64,000 bases of DNA. Source: Streptomyces actuosus. GTDB lineage: Bacteria > Actinomycetota > Actinomycetes > Streptomycetales > Streptomycetaceae. Positions within the stretch are counted from its first letter, which is position 1; each line of letters starts with the position of its first letter. Of the stretch, positions 46,130-54,604 are shown one piece after another. The notes under the pieces were generated by a model that was given only the letters and a program-made list of their open reading frames with translations, ran no database searches and had not been told where the DNA came from. Location of the stretch: contig NZ_JAFFZS010000040.1 in assembly GCF_016921115.1 (NCBI RefSeq), forward strand, positions 1-64,000, in the 5' to 3' direction. The position numbers were made by a program, and so were the translations under genes.

Positions 46130-46420
46130 GTCGGCTCGGGGCGCGGTGACGACGTTGCCGTCGTTCCGTTTCCCCGAGCCGCCGGCCCGAACCGGACGTG
46201 CGTGTCTCCACGCATCCGGCTGTCCACGTGTCTTGCCCTGCGGTCAGCCGGTTCCGGCTGCCGAGCCGATGGTCCACGGAGTCGGGATACGTGCTCCGCG
46301 ATAGCGATAGCGTTCGATCATGATGCTGGATGCGCCGAGGAACGCGGTGTCGCCGTAGGCGAACCGCCACCCCTGGTCACAGAATCTCTTCAACTGGCTG
46401 CCCCCGTTACCGCTTCACGA
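46130..46420 (-). mobile_element. Group II intron 3' remnant (second, minus strand)
   Basis: Read on the minus strand, a frame ends with QLKRFCDQGWRFAYGDTAFL, IMIERYRYRGARIPTPW and stop at 46244; the RYRYRG-IPTPW ending recalls the C-termini of a class of group II intron reverse transcriptases. Twenty-one bases later comes a domain V-like hairpin (46189-46222), then a long stem GGCTCGGGG/CCCCGAGCC enclosing ACGACG-GCAA-CGTCGT that fits domain VI, with the 3' end near 46130. Everything upstream of the short protein tail is missing. It is of a different class from the remnant at 15554-15973. Confidence 0.62.
46189..46222 (-). ncRNA. Group II intron domain V (second remnant)
   Basis: The 34-base minus-strand element reads CAGCCGGATGCGTG, GAGA loop, CACGCACGTCCGGTTC. 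Stem, loop and AGC triad match domain V; the first base pair is a mismatch. Confidence 0.68.
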
Positions 46421-46619
46421 CGAGGTCGCCCACCCAACCGTCGACCGCCTTCAGCGACACCCCGAAGACTGCGGCTACGTCCTCACGGTCCCGCCTCGCC
46501 ACCAACGCGGCCACCGCCCTCAGCCGAAGGGCCGCCCGCGCCGACGGCGACAGATGCCGTGCGTCCCCCACCAGATCGCACACCCCCCCCCAACGACCCA
46601 GAACCCAGACCGTTTCGGA
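46421..46619. other. Spacer between intron remnant and IclR gene
   Basis: No gene is recognised. A C-run at 46570-46577 precedes the IclR stop. The region might be flanking sequence of the lost intron host. Confidence 0.3.
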
Positions 46620-47441
46620 TCAATAGGTCTCCCTGCTGGTGGCCAGGGCACGGCTGATGGCGCGGGCCACGGTGACCACAGCGGGGATGTGCGCCGCCGG
46701 CTGGATGGTCTCGGACGGGGTGACGACCGAGACGGCGGCGACGGTGGTGTCGTGCCGGTCGAGGATGGGGGCGGCCACCCCGGTCATCTCGGTGTCCCAT
46801 TGGCGGCGGGAGAACACCGCGTACCGGTCGCGGCGGATGGCAGCAAGCTCAGCCCGCAGCGCCTCGCCGGTGGGGTGTGAGTCGTCCTCCTCGGTCGGCC
46901 CCTCGCCGACGAGGAAGTCATCTTGCACCTCGGCGGGGGCAAAGGCGAGCAGGACCAGTCCGGGTGCAGTGGCATTGAGTGGGAGGCGGCCGCCGACGCG
47001 GTACATGATGCGTTTCGCGTTGTGGGCGGACAGTCGCTCGACCAGGACGCCCGCCAGACCTTCGCGCACCACGAGCTGCACGTGTTGGCAGGTAGCGTGG
47101 TGGAGATCGTGCAGGTGGGGCAGGGCGGCGGCGCGCACGCCGTGGCCGCGTGGGGCGAGGGTGGCCAACTCCAGCAGGCGTAAGCCGATGGTGTAGTGGC
47201 CATCGTCGGTGCGCTCCAGCGCGCCTTGGCCGACCAGTTGGCGGGCCAGGCGCAGCGCGGTGGCCTTGGGTAAGCCAGCCCGGGCGGCCAGAGCGGTCAA
47301 TGACAGCACGCGCGTGTCCGGCCCGAAACAGGCGAGTAGGCGAAAGGCCCGGTCCAGCAGGGGTTCGCCGCGGGCCGGGCGGCGTCCTCGCACGTGCGAG
47401 CTCGCCTGGTTGGCGCCGTTGCTGTCGTTGTGGTCGTTCAC
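46620..47441 (-). CDS. IclR family transcriptional regulator
   Basis: This encodes 273 residues from GTG 47441, which has GCGGAG about nine bases upstream; an in-frame ATG at 47480 lacks such a site. The winged helix-turn-helix is at about 30-90 (LLDRAFRLLACFG, SLTALAARAGLPKATALRLA, RTDDGHYTIGLRLLELA). The effector domain follows (VQLVVREGLAGVLVERLSAH, RLPLNATAPGLVLLAFAP, AVFSRRQWDTEMTGVAAPIL, AVSVVTPS). It is flanked by the CHAT operon and the large exoprotein gene and has no clear target; no enzyme gene is adjacent. It could be transcribed divergently to control the exoprotein gene, about 500 bases away. Confidence 0.88.
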   Translation of the reverse strand: MNDHNDSNGANQASSHVRGRRPARGEPLLDRAFRLLACFGPDTRVLSLTALAARAGLPKATALRLARQLVGQGALERTDDGHYTIGLRLLELATLAPRGHGVRAAALPHLHDLHHATCQHVQLVVREGLAGVLVERLSAHNAKRIMYRVGGRLPLNATAPGLVLLAFAPAEVQDDFLVGEGPTEEDDSHPTGEALRAELAAIRRDRYAVFSRRQWDTEMTGVAAPILDRHDTTVAAVSVVTPSETIQPAAHIPAVVTVARAISRALATSRETY

Positions 47442-47956
47442 GCTCAAGCTCCGCGGATCGCGCCGGATGGGTCCATTCAATGAAACCAGGGGTGCCGGAC
47501 CACCGCCGAACCGGCAAGTATCTCCCGGGGCGGCTCTCCCTCAGGGGGCGGCGCCTCGCTTCTCGACTTGAGGTTGGGAAGGGGCCGTGCCTTTGTCAGG
47601 ACGCGGGCGGCGGCACGGCCGTGGCGACGCCCTCGCGCTCGCGCAGTGCAAGCGGATCTTCTTCGAGAAGATCAGCGCGCGGGTCAAGCTGCGGCTGGAG
47701 CTGGAGCTGGAGCTGGAGCTGGAGTGGAAGAGGCCACTGCTGCCCCCTTACCCGGGCTCGACGGAATTCCCGTCACCTAGAGTTACAAGATGTGGTCTGA
47801 CCAGGGAGGGTGCAATGGAGAGGAGGCGTGACTCCAGGCGCTGGCGTTCTCGCTGGTCGGCGCGGTGACGACTGCCAAGTGGCATCGCACTGGCTGGAAC
47901 TGCAGCCAATCAACGGACCCTTCGCGAACACTCCATCTACCGAAGAAGGCCGTCTT
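47442..47956. promoter_or_regulatory. Divergent intergenic region between IclR gene and exoprotein gene
   Basis: No gene is supported although short frames exist on the plus strand. It must contain promoters for both genes. A (CTGGAG)5 tract lies at 47695-47724. I found no clear inverted-repeat operator. Confidence 0.4.
47695..47724 (+). repeat. Hexanucleotide tandem repeat (CTGGAG)5
   Basis: Five perfect CTGGAG units in tandem. The tract could vary in length by slippage and would shift spacing in the region upstream of the exoprotein gene by multiples of six bases. Confidence 0.85.
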
Positions 47957-50900
47957 GTGAGCTTTCTATCAGTAACACCCCGCGACGGACGCCGTCGGTG
48001 GGCGGTGCTGGCGGTGGCGTCGCTGCTGTGCGCCCTGCTGGGCGGCATCTATAACGCCGCGCCCGCGGCCGCTGCGCCCCTCTCCCGGACCTCCCTGCTC
48101 ACCAACAACATCCAAGGTGCGTCCCAAACCGACTCCAAGTGGAGAACGATGGTGGCCGGGTTCATCCGCCACAACGCTCCCATCGTGATGATCCAGGAGG
48201 CGGGGCCCTCGGGCCCTCCCGGCGCCACCGAGTTCGCCCCGATCAACAGCAACGGGAACCAGGTGCGGCACTTCGTATGGGCACCGGGCCGGGACACGAC
48301 GGCCAACGTGTATTTCGTGCAGACCGACAACAACGGCGGCACCGGGACGGGTGGCCGGGTCAACATCGCGATCGTCACCCGGGCGACGCCGGACGAGGTG
48401 ATCGTCGTGCCCAACCCCGTCAACGCCGGCCGGGTGGCCCTCGGTGTCCGCTTCGGCGACAACTGGTACTTCAGCATTCATGGCCTCTCCGGCGGCGGCA
48501 ACGATTCCGGGGCGCTCCTAGGCGCGATCGACACCACGATCACCGGCTTGAACGCCAACTACACCTATACCGTCGGTGGCGACTACAACCGCGATCCCTC
48601 GCTGCTGCAGCTCCCGGCCGGCGCCCGCGTCTATGCCACCGGTGAGGCCACGCAGCAGAGCGGCGGCGAGCTCGACTACTTCGTCACCAACGATCCGAGT
48701 GCCCCGACGAGCGGCGCCACCCGCCAGAACGGCAGCCAGTCGGACCACTACCCGGTCCAGCTCGGCGGGATGCAGGCCGCCGCGGAGCCGCAGGACCTGC
48801 GGGGCATGTTCAACGGCGACATCATCTACGGCAGCATGCCCAACAAGACGAAGACCGAGGAAAAGCTCTGGTGGACCATCGCCGAGTCGATCGACTTCAA
48901 GCGGTCAGTGGACTTCGTCGGATCCGGCATGTCGAGCGACGGCATACCGGTCGAGGGCGCCTCCGGCGAGGAGATCAGCACCATCGCCAGCCGGGACGCG
49001 ACGGCCATACCCAAATACAAGCCGAACGTTGTCATGCTGCAGGCGGGCACCTGGGACATCCAGCATGGCCACGCGTCCGGGGCGCCCGGCCGGCTGTCGG
49101 CCCTGGTCGATCAGATCCATAACGACGATCCCGCCGCGGTCGTCATGGTCGCGACCCTCGCACCGACCACCAACGCCGCCGACGAGACGCAGGTGACCAC
49201 GTTCAACGCGGCGGTCAAGCAGATGGTTGAGGACAAAGTGGCGGCCGGGCAGCGCGTGGTGCTGGCCGACCTGGGCGCACTGACCACCGTCGACCTGACC
49301 GCCGATGGCGTGACCCTCAACGACACCGGTCAGCAGAAGGTCGCCGACTCCTTTACCGGCGCCCTGGAATGGGCCACGACGATGGGCTGGATCTCCGAGC
49401 CCGCGTCGGACTCGCAGCTCAACGGTTCGCCGTGTGACATCTACACCTACTACGGCACCCCGTGCGTCGGTGCGTACAGCACGACCCGGGCCATGTATTC
49501 CGGCTATGACGGGCCGCTGTACCAGGTCAAGCGGACTTCGGACGGCGCGACGAGCGACGTCGGCCTGCTGGTCACGGGCGGTCACGTCAAGGCGTCCGCC
49601 CAGGACTCGTTCTGCGCGAACACCACCTGCACGGTGACCGAGCTCTACGACCAGTCGCCGCAGGGCAACGACTTGACCATCGCGCCCGGCGGCGGTGCCG
49701 CACCCCGTGCCGACAAGGGTGCCGACGCTACCGCGCTGCCGATCACGGTCGGCGGCGACGAGGCGTACGGGCTGTACATCACCCCCGGTACCGGCTACCG
49801 CGACAACAACACCCGCGGGGTGGCGGTCAACGGGCAGCCCGAGGGCATGTACATGGTAGCCAGCGGAACCAACGTGAACGATGGCTGCTGCTACGACTTC
49901 GGCAACGCAGAGACCAACACCCGGGACACCGGCAACGGGCACATGGACGCGGTCAACCTCGGCACCAAGTGCTACTTCGCCCCCTGCACGGGCAACGGGC
50001 CGTGGGTCGAGGCGGACCTGGAGAACGGCCTGTTCTCCGGCGACAACGGCTCCAACCTCGCCAACAAGGGCAACAACAGCAACTTCGTCACCGCACTGTT
50101 GAAGAACAACGGCCGGACGACGTACGCGCTCAAGGGGGGTGACTCCCAGAGCGGGGGACTCAGCACCTGGTGGCAGGGGGGCTTGCCGACCCGAGGAGGC
50201 TACAAGCCGATGCAGCAGGAAGGTGCCATCCTGCTCGGCGTCGGCGGCGACAACAGCAACTGGTCGCGGGGATCCTTCTTCGAGGGCGTCATAACGGCGG
50301 GATATCCGTCCGACACCGCCGACGACGCCGTCCAGGCGAACATAGTCAAGGCCGGCTACGCGGGCAACTCCGGCGGCAGCGCGACGGGTGCCTCGACGCC
50401 GGCCGGGCAGGCGGTGGTCCACGACGGCTACTCCAGCGTCTACACGGTGAACTCGGCGAACGGACACCTGCAGGAGTCGTACCTGCCGAAGATGGGTGAC
50501 CCGTGGTCGACGCAGGACCTCTCGGCCAAGTACGGGACGCCGGAGGTGATGCCCGGCACCAAGCCGGTCACGCTCACCCATGACGGCTACACCAGCGTGT
50601 TCACCGTGGACGCGGACAACGGGCACATCCAGGAGTCGTACCTGCCGAAGATGGGTGACCCGTGGTCGACGCAGGACCTCTCGGCCAAGTACGGCGCGCC
50701 GCCGACGGCCTGGACACCGACGGCGGTGGTCCACGACGGCTACACCAGCGTCTGGACGGTGAACAAGGTCAACGGCCACCTGCAGGAGACCTACCTGCCG
50801 AAGATGGGTGACCCGTGGTCGACGCAGGACCTCTCGGCCAAGCACGGCACCCCGCAGGTGCAGGCCGGGTCGTCGCCGGTCGCGGCCGTGCACACCGGTT

Positions 50901-52630
50901 ACACCAGCGTGTGGACCGTCGACGCCAACCACCACCTGCAGGAGACATATCTGCCGAAGATGGGTGACCCATGGTCGACCCAGGACCTGACCGCAAAATA
51001 CGGCACTCCGCCCACGTCGGTGACGCCGACCGCCGTCGTTCATCAGGGCTACACCAGCGTCTACACGGTCGACGACGCCAGCAGCCACCTGCAGGAGACC
51101 TACCTGCCCGCGATGGGTGATCCATGGACGACCCAGGACCTCTCCGCCACATACGGTACGCCATGGGTGGCGCCGGGCACACAGCCCGTCGCGTTGGTGC
51201 ACACCGGCTACACCAGCGTCTATACGGTGGACGGAGGCTCCAACGACGTCCAGGAGACCTACCTGGCTGGTGTAGGTGCGCCTTGGACCACCCAGGACTT
51301 CACCCAGAAATACGGCACCCCGACCACCACGGACACGCCGATACCCCTGCTGCACCCCAACGAGAGCGAAGCCGTGACCTGGACGAGCGTCTACACGGTG
51401 GGCCAGTTCAACAACCACCTGGAGGAGTCCTACCTGCCGGCTATCGGCGACAACTGGACCTTCCAGGACCTGTCGGCGAAGTACGGCACCCCGCCGGTGG
51501 CGGATTCCCAACTCGCCACGTCGACCTGGTCGGTGGTGCACGATGGCTACACCAGCGTGTACACGGTCGACGCGTCGAACGGGCACCTGCAGGAGACGTA
51601 CCTGACCGCGATGAACCAGCCGTGGGCGACCCAGGACCTCTCGGCCAAGTACGGCACCCCGGCAGTGATGGGCGGCGTGGCGCCGGTCGCGGTCACGCAC
51701 AACGGTTACACCAGCGTGTACACGATCGATGCATCCAACGGACATCTGCAGGAGACGTACCTGCCCGCGATGGGTGATCCGTGGACAACCCAGGACCTCT
51801 CGGCGAAGTACGGCACGCCGGCGGCGAAGACGACGCCGACGGCGGTGTTCCATGACGGCTACACCAGCGTCTATACGCAGGACAGGTCGAACGGCAACCT
51901 GTGGGAGACCTACCTGCCAGCGCTCGGCGCCCCGTGGACGTCGCAGAATCTGTCGGCCAAGTACGGCACGCCGACCGTCGACGCGTTCACCTCGCCGGTC
52001 GCGATCGTGCACTCCGGCTGGGTCAGCGTCTACACGATCGACGCGTCCAACGAGCACCTGCGGGAGACCTACCTGCCAGCGATCGGCGACCCGTGGGCAA
52101 CCCAGGACCTGTCGGCGAAGTACGGCACGCCGGCAGTCGACATCCAGACATCCCTGACCGTGTCCGTGCACAGCGGGTTCACCAGCGTGTACACGGTCGA
52201 CAATGGCAACAATCACCTGCAGGAGACCTACCTGCCGGCGATAGGGGACGACTGGGTCACGCAGGACCTGTCCGACAAGTACGGCACCCCTGCCGTGAAG
52301 ACGGGCATGACACCGGCGGCGCTCTACCACTCAGGCTACGCCAGCGTGTACACCGTCAACGCGTCGAACGGTGACCTGCAGGAGACATACCTGCCGGCCA
52401 TCAGCGACAACTGGAGTACCCAGAACCTGACCGCCAAGTACGGCACGCCCACGCCGGACCAGCCACCGTCGCCGCTCCTGCACTTCGACACCAGCGGGGG
52501 CCTGACCTGGACCAGCCTGTTCAGCGTGGACGGGTCCAACAACCACCTGCAGGAGACCTATCTGCCGGCCATCGGCCAGTCGTGGATCACGCAGGACCTG
52601 AGTGACAAGTACGGCACACCGCCGGTGTGA
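47957..52630 (+). CDS. Giant secreted protein: CdtB-like nuclease, SGNH-like, GH54 arabinofuranosidase, double beta-propeller
   Basis: This encodes 1557 residues from GTG 47957 (GAAGG eight bases upstream). A signal peptide with a GRRRW start ends near APAAAA (35-40). Residues 45-270 match cytolethal distending toxin B/DNase I fold: NNIQGASQTDSKW, IQEAG with E81, GGRVNIAIVTRATPDEVIVV, IHGLSGGGND with H175, GGDYNRDP with D209 and N211, SDHYPV with D263 and H264. Residues 280-475 resemble SGNH esterases but lack the usual GDS and D-x-x-H residues. Residues 490-802 are GH54 alpha-L-arabinofuranosidase (CDIYTYYGTPC, DLENGLFSG with nucleophile E689, GVGGDNSN with D765). Residues 818-1557 are 14 repeats of about 50 residues. 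Two hairpins follow the stop. Confidence 0.9.
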   Translation: MSFLSVTPRDGRRRWAVLAVASLLCALLGGIYNAAPAAAAPLSRTSLLTNNIQGASQTDSKWRTMVAGFIRHNAPIVMIQEAGPSGPPGATEFAPINSNGNQVRHFVWAPGRDTTANVYFVQTDNNGGTGTGGRVNIAIVTRATPDEVIVVPNPVNAGRVALGVRFGDNWYFSIHGLSGGGNDSGALLGAIDTTITGLNANYTYTVGGDYNRDPSLLQLPAGARVYATGEATQQSGGELDYFVTNDPSAPTSGATRQNGSQSDHYPVQLGGMQAAAEPQDLRGMFNGDIIYGSMPNKTKTEEKLWWTIAESIDFKRSVDFVGSGMSSDGIPVEGASGEEISTIASRDATAIPKYKPNVVMLQAGTWDIQHGHASGAPGRLSALVDQIHNDDPAAVVMVATLAPTTNAADETQVTTFNAAVKQMVEDKVAAGQRVVLADLGALTTVDLTADGVTLNDTGQQKVADSFTGALEWATTMGWISEPASDSQLNGSPCDIYTYYGTPCVGAYSTTRAMYSGYDGPLYQVKRTSDGATSDVGLLVTGGHVKASAQDSFCANTTCTVTELYDQSPQGNDLTIAPGGGAAPRADKGADATALPITVGGDEAYGLYITPGTGYRDNNTRGVAVNGQPEGMYMVASGTNVNDGCCYDFGNAETNTRDTGNGHMDAVNLGTKCYFAPCTGNGPWVEADLENGLFSGDNGSNLANKGNNSNFVTALLKNNGRTTYALKGGDSQSGGLSTWWQGGLPTRGGYKPMQQEGAILLGVGGDNSNWSRGSFFEGVITAGYPSDTADDAVQANIVKAGYAGNSGGSATGASTPAGQAVVHDGYSSVYTVNSANGHLQESYLPKMGDPWSTQDLSAKYGTPEVMPGTKPVTLTHDGYTSVFTVDADNGHIQESYLPKMGDPWSTQDLSAKYGAPPTAWTPTAVVHDGYTSVWTVNKVNGHLQETYLPKMGDPWSTQDLSAKHGTPQVQAGSSPVAAVHTGYTSVWTVDANHHLQETYLPKMGDPWSTQDLTAKYGTPPTSVTPTAVVHQGYTSVYTVDDASSHLQETYLPAMGDPWTTQDLSATYGTPWVAPGTQPVALVHTGYTSVYTVDGGSNDVQETYLAGVGAPWTTQDFTQKYGTPTTTDTPIPLLHPNESEAVTWTSVYTVGQFNNHLEESYLPAIGDNWTFQDLSAKYGTPPVADSQLATSTWSVVHDGYTSVYTVDASNGHLQETYLTAMNQPWATQDLSAKYGTPAVMGGVAPVAVTHNGYTSVYTIDASNGHLQETYLPAMGDPWTTQDLSAKYGTPAAKTTPTAVFHDGYTSVYTQDRSNGNLWETYLPALGAPWTSQNLSAKYGTPTVDAFTSPVAIVHSGWVSVYTIDASNEHLRETYLPAIGDPWATQDLSAKYGTPAVDIQTSLTVSVHSGFTSVYTVDNGNNHLQETYLPAIGDDWVTQDLSDKYGTPAVKTGMTPAALYHSGYASVYTVNASNGDLQETYLPAISDNWSTQNLTAKYGTPTPDQPPSPLLHFDTSGGLTWTSLFSVDGSNNHLQETYLPAIGQSWITQDLSDKYGTPPV
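50406..52627 (+). repeat. Fourteen in-frame protein repeats (two sets of seven propeller blades)
   Basis: Each unit of about 50 residues follows the pattern H-x-G-Y-T-S-V-Y-T-V-D, G-H-L-Q-E-T-Y-L-P, G-D-P-W-T-T-Q-D-L-S-A-K-Y-G-T-P. Units 7 and 14 differ in the same way, with a longer LLHPNESEAVTWTSVYTV or LLHFDTSGGLTWTSLFSV entry, marking the end of each set of seven. Neighbouring units are more than 70 percent alike by eye at the DNA level, so recombination between them is likely. Confidence 0.88.
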
Positions 52631-52640
52631 CCCTCAGCCC

Positions 52641-52692
52641 GCGGCGGCCGGGGCCACCGGCCGCCGCTCGCGGAAATACGCGCATTTCCGCG
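52641..52692. terminator. Two tandem hairpins after the exoprotein gene
   Basis: The first hairpin has an 11-bp stem GCGGCGGCCGG (52641-52651) pairing with 52657-52667. The second has a 9-bp stem CGCGGAAAT (52669-52677) pairing with 52684-52692. They start 11 bases after the exoprotein stop and should end its transcript. Confidence 0.75.
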
Positions 52693-52760
52693 ACAAGCAG
52701 CTCCGGCGCCTCTAGGACGTGTGTCGAAAGTGCCTGGTGAGGATGGAGGAGAGCCCATTT

Positions 52761-53321
52761 GTGATCCAGAATGATTGGATGGTCACGCTTGAGACTCCTC
52801 GTTTGATCCTGCGTCGCTGGCGCGAGGAAGACGTTGCGCCCATGGCTGCCGTCAATGCCGACGCCGCGGTCATGCGGTGGATCCGTGACGGCAGCGTCCT
52901 TGACGAACAGCAGACTCGTGGCCGGGTCCAGGCATGGGAGAGCGAGTGGGAGTCACAGGGGTTCGGCCTGTTCGCCGTGGAGATCCGGTCCACTGGCGAG
53001 CTGGCCGGGTTCACCGGCCTTTCGGTGCCCAACTTCTTGCCGGAGGTACTGCCGGCGGTTGAGGTCGGCTGGCGGCTGGGACGTTCCCACTGGGGACAGG
53101 GCTTGGCCACCGAGGCCGCTGCGGCCGCTGTACGGTTCGGGTTCGAAGAGCGAGGGCTGGAGCGGATCGTCAGCATCACTCAAGTGGGCAACGACGCCTC
53201 CGAACGAATCATGACCAAACTGGGCATGCATCCGGTCCGTGAGACGGTCAATCCCACCGGAGGTCGGCGAGTACGGGTGTTCGAGTTGTCGTCGGACCAG
53301 TGCGTCACAACCACTCATTGA
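52761..53321 (+). CDS. GNAT family N-acetyltransferase (RimJ/RimL type)
   Basis: This encodes 186 residues from GTG 52761, with GGAGGAGAG about eight bases upstream. It follows the Acetyltransf_3 pattern: TLETPRLILRRWREEDVAPM at the start, FAVEIRSTGELAGFTGL in the middle, VEVGWRLGRSHWGQGLATEA forming the acetyl-CoA loop (W-G-Q-G-L-A-T-E), and LERIVSITQVGNDASERIM. RimJ/RimL-like enzymes acetylate protein N-termini, amino acids or antibiotics. The 3' end overlaps the converging IS5 remnant by 17 bases. No partner gene suggests a substrate. Confidence 0.9.
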   Translation: MIQNDWMVTLETPRLILRRWREEDVAPMAAVNADAAVMRWIRDGSVLDEQQTRGRVQAWESEWESQGFGLFAVEIRSTGELAGFTGLSVPNFLPEVLPAVEVGWRLGRSHWGQGLATEAAAAAVRFGFEERGLERIVSITQVGNDASERIMTKLGMHPVRETVNPTGGRRVRVFELSSDQCVTTTH

Positions 53322-53870
53322 CGGCGGCAACGAGGACAGTGGCCTCGTAGCGGACCGCGAGTTTGTCGTACCTCGTGGCCACAGCCCGGTGCCTCTTGAG
53401 GCGACTGATACCGCACTCGACCGCGTGTCGAGCCTTGTAGTCCTGCGGGTCGAACTTCGGCGGCCGACCGCCGCGCGAACCGCGTTTCTTGCGGTTGCGT
53501 GCTTGGTCGGCCTTGCCCGGGATGGTGCAGCGGATTCCCCGGCGGCGCAGGTAGGCGCGGTTCTTCCGGGAGGCGTACGCCTTGTCGGCGCGCACCCGAT
53601 CTGGCCGGGTACGCGGCCTGCCCGGCCCGAGACGAGGGACACGGACCTTGTTCAGGACAGGCGCGAACTGCGGGGAATCCCCGCGCTGTCCGGCCGTGAT
53701 CACGATGGACATGGGCTCTTGGCCCTGTTCGACGGCCAGGTGCAGCGTCGGTTGGCGGGCATACCCGCTTCGACCAGATCAGCGGCGGCGTTGATCCGCC
53801 GGGCGTACTCGACGCCATCGACACGATCGCCACGAACCATGTCACAAACCTGCGATCACGTGGTGCTGTG
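53305..53870 (-). pseudogene. IS5-family transposase, 5' truncated and frameshifted
   Basis: The last 135 residues are open on the minus strand: VITAGQRGDSPQFAPVLNKV, RPRTRPDRVRADKAYASRKN, RAYLRRRGIRCTIPGKADQ, GGRPPKFDPQDYKARHAVEC, GISRLKRHRAVATRYDKLAV, ending EWL. This is the DDE C-terminal half of an IS5-type transposase with the ADKAYAS and R-H-A-V-E-C catalytic segments. Before MSIVITAG the sequence continues in another frame (RINAAADLVEAGMPANRRC) and the N-terminal domain is absent. Lost catalytic N-terminus makes it inactive. Confidence 0.83.
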
Positions 53871-53877
53871 CTGCGGT

Positions 53878-53914
53878 GCAGGCACGGGCCGTGCGGCGCA
53901 CGGCCCGTGCCTGC
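53878..53914. terminator. Hairpin terminator of the two-component operon
   Basis: A perfect 16-bp stem (GCAGGCACGGGCCGTG at 53878-53893 pairing with 53899-53914) with a five-base loop, 52 bases after the stop of the minus-strand lipoprotein gene. Confidence 0.78.
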
Positions 53915-53965
53915 GGGCGGGCGGGAGGGGAACCCGGGAGAGACGGTCGGGGCGCCGTCCCGGGG

Positions 53966-54604
53966 TCAGCCGCGGTTCGGTCGCCCCGACACCGTTCCGG
54001 GCAGGGCGGAGGGGGTGGCGCTCGGGCCGAGGGGGGTGGTACGCCGGGGACAGCCGGTGCTCGATCCCTCGGTGCGCCATCGGCCGGTTCGGGTGTGGCC
54101 CGTCAGGGTCACCCGCGCCGCGTCGATGTCCGGGTCGCTGACGAGGTGAGCCGCGGCGGCCGTGCAGATCAGCTGGTAGGCGGCGGTGTGGGGCAGACGG
54201 CTCTTGAGATTCCGGGGCAGTTCGATCGTCACGGTGTCGGCGTGCGTCCGTATGTCCACCACGAGTGGCACCCGGGTGGGAGGCGGAGTCGGTGGCTGCG
54301 GTTCGACCGGCACCCGCGGCAGTTCGGTGGTCAGGCCCTGGAGCCGCTCCGGGCCGGTCGGTCCCCCGAGAAGCATCTCCACGGCGTTCCCGGCGTCGAC
54401 CGGACCGTTGGCTGTGCGGGGGACGACGACCAGGGCGCCGTCCCGGACGAAGTAGAGCTGCACGGTCGGCCGGACACCGGTGGCGGCGGCTCCCGCCCCC
54501 ACCACGCCGGTAGGAGCGATACCGCAGGCGGAGAGCACCGACAGGGCTGCCGAGAGGAGCGAGCGGCGCAGGAGTGGGGTGGTGGAACGGCGAGCGGGTC
54601 TCAT
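53966..54604 (-). CDS. GerMN-domain lipoprotein (LpqB/CseA-like accessory of the two-component system)
   Basis: This encodes 212 residues from ATG 54604, overlapping the kinase stop by four bases (ATGA). A lipobox VLSAC gives a lipidated cysteine near residue 27. The following 120 residues contain a GerMN-like domain (VQLYFVRDGALVVVPR, NAVEMLLGGPTGPERLQGL, DTVTIELPRNL, YQLICTAAAAHLV). GerMN lipoproteins such as LpqB act with MtrA/MtrB-type systems and modulate the sensor at the membrane. The order regulator-kinase-lipoprotein matches mtrA-mtrB-lpqB, although this protein is much shorter than LpqB and lacks its propeller. A terminator follows. Confidence 0.83.
   Translation of the reverse strand: MRPARRSTTPLLRRSLLSAALSVLSACGIAPTGVVGAGAAATGVRPTVQLYFVRDGALVVVPRTANGPVDAGNAVEMLLGGPTGPERLQGLTTELPRVPVEPQPPTPPPTRVPLVVDIRTHADTVTIELPRNLKSRLPHTAAYQLICTAAAAHLVSDPDIDAARVTLTGHTRTGRWRTEGSSTGCPRRTTPLGPSATPSALPGTVSGRPNRG

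Noticed and set aside
47568..47868. Short plus-strand frames giving LELELE or AGAGAG runs
   Set aside because: They arise from the CTGGAG tandem repeat and have no coding support.
48905..52330. An 1141-residue minus-strand open frame
   Set aside because: It is the antisense of the GH54 and propeller repeats and simply mirrors their periodicity.
50406..52627. Repeat array considered as a CRISPR
   Set aside because: Repeats are about 150 bases, in frame and translated into a propeller pattern, with no spacer-repeat structure.
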